Positions 60,363 to 64,000 of a DNA stretch of 64,000 nt are shown in pieces (the stretch's first letter is position 1; each line of letters begins with the position of its first letter). The notes beneath the pieces were generated by a model that was given only the letters and a program-made list of their open reading frames with translations, made no database searches and was not told the origin of the DNA. Both the position numbers and the translations under genes were made by a program. This stretch comes from JARBAU01 sp040414675 (lineage in GTDB: Archaea; Thermoproteota; Nitrososphaeria; Nitrososphaerales; Nitrososphaeraceae), in contig JBEDUN010000069.1 of the NCBI GenBank assembly GCA_040414675.1, positions 68,074 to 132,073 on the forward strand. Reading direction: 5' to 3'.

Positions 60363-62690
60363 ATGTCAGCTGGTATGAATGGAGATAATGGTGAGAACGG
60401 AAAATATGTTCAACCCGCAAATTTCGACACCAAAAAAAAATCTATTACGCTGAAGGTTGCTGAGGCGGAACAGAGGGATGTGGGACGAAAAATTGCTCGT
60501 GTGGACCCAACTGTGGCCGAACGACTGAATATATCAACCGGCGATGCACTGGAAATATCTTCCCTTGGGAAAAAAACTACAGTTTTGAACTGGCCAGCGA
60601 GGGAAACCGACAAGAATAAGGGCCTAATCAGAATTGACGGTTATGCTAGGAACAAGCTGGATGTCGGCATTAATGATTCAGTTGAACTCAAGAAAGTCGA
60701 ATCAAAAGACGCCAAAAGCATAACTCTAGCACCTACAGAACCTCTAAGAATAGTCGGTGCTGAGGACTACCTTTCTGATTACCTTAACGGACACTTAATG
60801 ACAAAAGGTGATACGATACCCATAAGCGTCATGGGTCAAAGAATCGATTTGGTTGTAATATCTACTAATCCTTCTGGTCCTGTCATAATGACAGATTCAA
60901 CTAAAATTACGGTTTCTGAGGAGAGTGCTAAAGCAGTACAGATCTCGAAAGAAGGTGGCGCACCTTCAATCACTTATGAAGATATAGGTGGAATAAGAAA
61001 TGAAGTCGCCAAAGTTCGAGAGATGATTGAGCTTCCTTTAAGACATCCGGAATTATTCAAAAGACTGGGCGTTGAGGCTCCAAAAGGTGTTCTTTTACAT
61101 GGTCCTCCCGGTACGGGAAAGACATTATTGGCAAAAGCGGTCGCTAATGAAACTAATGCCAGTTTTTATACTATCGGCGGACCTGAAATAATGAGCAAAT
61201 ACTATGGTGAATCTGAAGAAAAGCTTCGAAATATATTTGAACAAGCAGAGAAAAATGCACCTTCTATCATATTTATAGATGAAATAGATTCAATTGCCCC
61301 GAAGAGGGAGGAAGTATCTGGAGAAGTTGAGAGGAGAATAGTAGCTCAGCTACTTTCGCTCATGGATGGAATGTCCACAAGAGGTAAGGTGGTGGTAATC
61401 GGAGCAACAAATAGAGTAAATGCAGTAGATCCTGCATTACGACGACCCGGAAGATTTGACAGAGAGCTCGAAATAGGAGTACCCGATAGAGACGGTAGAC
61501 TAGAGATATTACAAATTCATGCAAGAGGAATGCCTCTCGCAAAAGATGTTGACTTAGAAAAGCTTGCCGATATTTCTCATGGTTTTGTTGGAGCTGATTT
61601 GCAGGCATTATCAAAGGAAGCCGCGATTAGAGCTTTGAGGCGAGTGCTTCCGCAGATAGATTTGTCGTCAGAAAGTATACCAAGTGAGACTCTGAGAAAA
61701 ATAATCGTAACCATGCAAGATTTTACCGATGTGATAAAGGAAATGGAACCCTCGGCAATGAGAGAGGTCTTCGTGGAGATACCTAATGTTAAATGGGATG
61801 ATATCGGTGGCGTACCTAGCATAAAGGAAGAACTTCAAGAAGCAGTAGAATGGCCATTAAAATACCAAGGGCTGTTTACGTTTGTTGACGCTGCACCTCC
61901 TAAAGGCATATTACTGTACGGACCACCCGGAACTGGTAAGACTCTGATGGCAAAGGCAGCTGCAAATGAGAGCGAGGCTAACTTTATCAGTATAAAGGGA
62001 CCCGAACTGCTTTCAAAGTGGGTAGGGGAGTCCGAAAAGGGTGTTAGAGAAGTCTTTAGAAAGGCTCGACAAGCAGCCCCTTGTCTGATTTTCTTCGATG
62101 AAATTGATGCAATTGCCCCTACTCGAGGTGGAGACTTTGGTGACTCGAATGTAACTGAAAGAGTGATAAGCCAGCTGCTTACGGAATTGGATGGCTTGGA
62201 AATATTAACCAATGTGGTAGTGATTGCAGCTACAAACAGGCCGGATATCATAGATCCTGCCCTTCTAAGACCTGGAAGATTTGACAGATTGTTATACGTT
62301 TCACCTCCGGATCGGGAATCTAGGCTTCAAATCCTGAGAATTCATACAAAAAATAAACCTTTATCCGAAGATGTTAATCTAGAACAGCTAGCAGAATTAT
62401 CTGAAGGATATACAGGAGCTGATATTTCATCCATGAGTTCAGCTGCGGTTATGCTTGCTTTGCGTAAACATATCACAAAATATCGAGACCCAGATGATGC
62501 AGAGAAACATGCTAAAGAGCTAAAAGTACACATGCAGGAATTCGAGGATGCTATGAAAAAGATCCGCCCCCTTTCTAGTCAAGAATTGACTATGTATAAA
62601 CGCATATCAGAGGAATTCGGAAAACCTGAAATCGGAGCTAAAAGAAGAGGCTCAAACGATTCCGATGTTACGGCAGGAGGCATAACATAA
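60363..62690 (+). CDS. Cdc48/VCP/p97-type AAA ATPase
   Basis: 775 residues: N domain with double-psi-barrel start (ITLKVAEAEQRDVGRKIARVDP), then D1 and D2 AAA modules. D1 has the Walker A string GPPGTGKT around 61101-61124 and Walker B IIFIDEID; D2 has GPPGTGKT around 61921-61944 and LIFFDEID. Arginine-finger and sensor segments (DPALRRPGRFDRE and DPALLRPGRFDRL) are intact. It is the archaeal unfoldase that hands substrates to the proteasome. Candidate starts are TTG 60351, ATG 60363 and ATG 60375; the last would begin MNGDNG. Length is about family average. Confidence 0.95.
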   Translation: MSAGMNGDNGENGKYVQPANFDTKKKSITLKVAEAEQRDVGRKIARVDPTVAERLNISTGDALEISSLGKKTTVLNWPARETDKNKGLIRIDGYARNKLDVGINDSVELKKVESKDAKSITLAPTEPLRIVGAEDYLSDYLNGHLMTKGDTIPISVMGQRIDLVVISTNPSGPVIMTDSTKITVSEESAKAVQISKEGGAPSITYEDIGGIRNEVAKVREMIELPLRHPELFKRLGVEAPKGVLLHGPPGTGKTLLAKAVANETNASFYTIGGPEIMSKYYGESEEKLRNIFEQAEKNAPSIIFIDEIDSIAPKREEVSGEVERRIVAQLLSLMDGMSTRGKVVVIGATNRVNAVDPALRRPGRFDRELEIGVPDRDGRLEILQIHARGMPLAKDVDLEKLADISHGFVGADLQALSKEAAIRALRRVLPQIDLSSESIPSETLRKIIVTMQDFTDVIKEMEPSAMREVFVEIPNVKWDDIGGVPSIKEELQEAVEWPLKYQGLFTFVDAAPPKGILLYGPPGTGKTLMAKAAANESEANFISIKGPELLSKWVGESEKGVREVFRKARQAAPCLIFFDEIDAIAPTRGGDFGDSNVTERVISQLLTELDGLEILTNVVVIAATNRPDIIDPALLRPGRFDRLLYVSPPDRESRLQILRIHTKNKPLSEDVNLEQLAELSEGYTGADISSMSSAAVMLALRKHITKYRDPDDAEKHAKELKVHMQEFEDAMKKIRPLSSQELTMYKRISEEFGKPEIGAKRRGSNDSDVTAGGIT

Positions 62691-62883
62691 CCATTTCTAG
62701 TATCACAACACATGGCTGCTCGTCGATCTCAAAAATCTTATTTAGGTCAATCCTTGTAGGTCAAAATACTATCAAACTTAATCTGCTATAATTTTTTCTC
62801 TACAAGAACTTGAAAAAAGCAGGCTTAAATCTTAATAGTAATTCAGTTACCGTTGATGAGTAGGTCGATTGACCACCATCGAG

Positions 62884-63408
62884 TCATCGCCATTCTTCAA
62901 TCTCTGTTATTCGCTTAATCTTATCTAGCCAAGAGCCATTTAGTTCCTTTGTAATCAATGCTTCTGTACGTCTTGAAACCAACCCTCTTGGTTTATCAGA
63001 TGGTGCTTTGTCGCCATCTGTAATTTGTCGATTTTCTACAGGCAGAGATTCATCTTTTCTTATTGCAATCATTTGATCTTGTTCTTTCACTCCCTCGGAA
63101 ACAAGATCACTAACTTGATTTAGCAGTGCCGAACCATCGTCCTTGACATTTACTGTAAGTTCATTTTCACCACCACTACTTTCAGTTTTCAATATATTCC
63201 CGCTTGTTGTTTCTTCTTTTGCTATTATATCAGTTGTATTTTCTTTTTCAATAAAGCTATTGTCCATAAACTCTTTGACTAAAGATATTTGTCCCAGAAT
63301 CTGACCCTTACCACAATCCGTAAACCCATTAGCTTGCAAAAAATCCATATATTTTAGCAATACATTCCATTCTGAAAGTTTTAGCCTTGCTGTTTCTGCC
63401 GACATCAT
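62884..63408 (-). CDS. hypothetical protein, 174 residues, low complexity centre
   Basis: A helix at the N-terminus (SEWNVLLKYMDFLQANGF and ILGQISLVKEFM), a long polar middle rich in Glu, Thr, Ser and Asp (about 55-115) that is likely disordered, and a basic/helical C-terminus (RRTEALITKELNGSWLDKIKRITEIEEW). No family is recognised. It faces the AAA gene tail-to-tail about 190 bases away. The two ordered ends with a flexible linker suggest an adaptor. Start ATG 63408; M2 follows at once. Confidence 0.6.
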   Translation of the reverse strand: MMSAETARLKLSEWNVLLKYMDFLQANGFTDCGKGQILGQISLVKEFMDNSFIEKENTTDIIAKEETTSGNILKTESSGGENELTVNVKDDGSALLNQVSDLVSEGVKEQDQMIAIRKDESLPVENRQITDGDKAPSDKPRGLVSRRTEALITKELNGSWLDKIKRITEIEEWR

Positions 63409-64000
63409 ACCTATTATCTATGATTTGCATGTCATATTTTTTTAAATCTCTTATAGTATAATGATTTTGCTAAATTGTGTCTAAAAAGCTGATATTCTAA
63501 TTATGGGCCATACATTAGAGATTGGGCGTAAGAAAGCAAACGCAACTGTACAATAAATGATCCTTGTATCGTAGGATAGTTATCGACTACAATTTATATA
63601 AACTCTAAATTAGTCACATTCATCTTGCCATTTTCGAAAAGTCATCAGGTATAAATTTATTGAATGCAAAAGTGATATGTTGCAATATAATCTATGATCT
63701 CGATTAATAGATTTACTAGTTAGGCAGTGCTAGATTAAGTGTTGGTCTCGATATCAAGATATGAATTATTAGTTAATATGTATCCGTAGATTTATCTATA
63801 ATTCCAGAATAGTAATAACGTGCTACAAGAATTCAAATAGATCCAGGAATCTCTCTTGTACTACTGCGATACCAATAGATATATCAGATTAATATAAACT
63901 AGCGGTACGGTTGATCCTTTATGTATGATATGTCCAAAGTAATCTAATCAGATATCTGCAATCTACTCTATATCTAAGGTTTATTTCTGATTGTCTGAAT
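63409..64000. other. right-end stretch without a supported gene
   Basis: About 590 AT-rich bases. Frames are short on both strands and no RNA fold was recognised. A gene may begin beyond the right edge. Confidence 0.4.

Overview
The window reads as one contiguous piece of a low-GC archaeal chromosome, most likely from an ammonia-oxidising thaumarchaeon (Nitrososphaerales, perhaps Nitrosocosmicus-like; the genus is inference from AT-richness and loose gene spacing). The archaeal assignment is firm: A-type ATP synthase, Alba, LSm next to L37e, Pelota, a Cdc48-type AAA ATPase, a TrmB-family regulator, a tetraether-lipid synthase homologue, tRNAs with inserts in odd places, and TATA boxes lying 22-30 bases before many start codons (leaderless style). 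No rRNA, insertion sequence, prophage or CRISPR array is visible.

Layout. 0-7 kb: the 5' part of a phosphohexomutase gene running off the left edge, a class II tRNA with a long insert, a zinc-finger micro-protein, PurU beside an ArfB-like amidohydrolase (both families release formate), LSm-L37e, a membrane-anchored coiled coil, RpiA, and a cyclic amidohydrolase convergent with RpiA. 7-14.5 kb: tRNA-Gln with a probable 23-nt intron, then a nucleotide-sugar/surface-polysaccharide neighbourhood (DUF354, UDP-sugar-dehydrogenase-like, hexapeptide acyltransferase, Trm112-like, Gfo/Idh/MocA) joined to IlvE and a HIGH-type nucleotidyltransferase, then Alba and tRNA-Pro. 14.9-25.6 kb is accessory and loosely packed: Bax1 nuclease without XPB, nucleoside hydrolase, a duplicated PRC-barrel-like protein, a two-domain multicopper oxidase, secreted proteins, and at least two decayed genes.

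25.6-37.7 kb: CutA, Pelota, the radical-SAM tetraether synthase divergent from a TrmB regulator, an enoyl-CoA hydratase (candidate for the 3-hydroxypropionate/4-hydroxybutyrate cycle), ThrB overlapping in organisation with a GPN-loop GTPase, a flippase-like membrane protein, a C2H2 micro-protein and PyrI. 38-45.3 kb: ATP synthase genes E-A-B-D-K-I as one minus-strand operon, with subunit C encoded about 9 kb away. 45.4-48.6 kb: an NFACT (Rqc2/RqcH-like) gene followed by a CBS/zinc-ribbon gene and an overlapping Mut7-C RNase gene. 48.8-51.2 kb: an EMC6-like gene and three cobalamin genes, cbiT-cbiL-cbiF.

51-64 kb: small membrane and unknown proteins, ATP synthase C, then a run of plus-strand genes: an Asp/Glu-racemase-fold protein in which both catalytic cysteines are serine, a HyuA-type hydantoinase/oxoprolinase protein, an EboB-like TatD hydrolase, and Cdc48. 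The most notable points are this 56-60 kb cluster, the tRNA inserts, the NFACT-CBS-Mut7-C operon, the remnant of a second DUF354 gene at 20.9 kb, and several short genes (L37e, zinc fingers) below usual length cut-offs.
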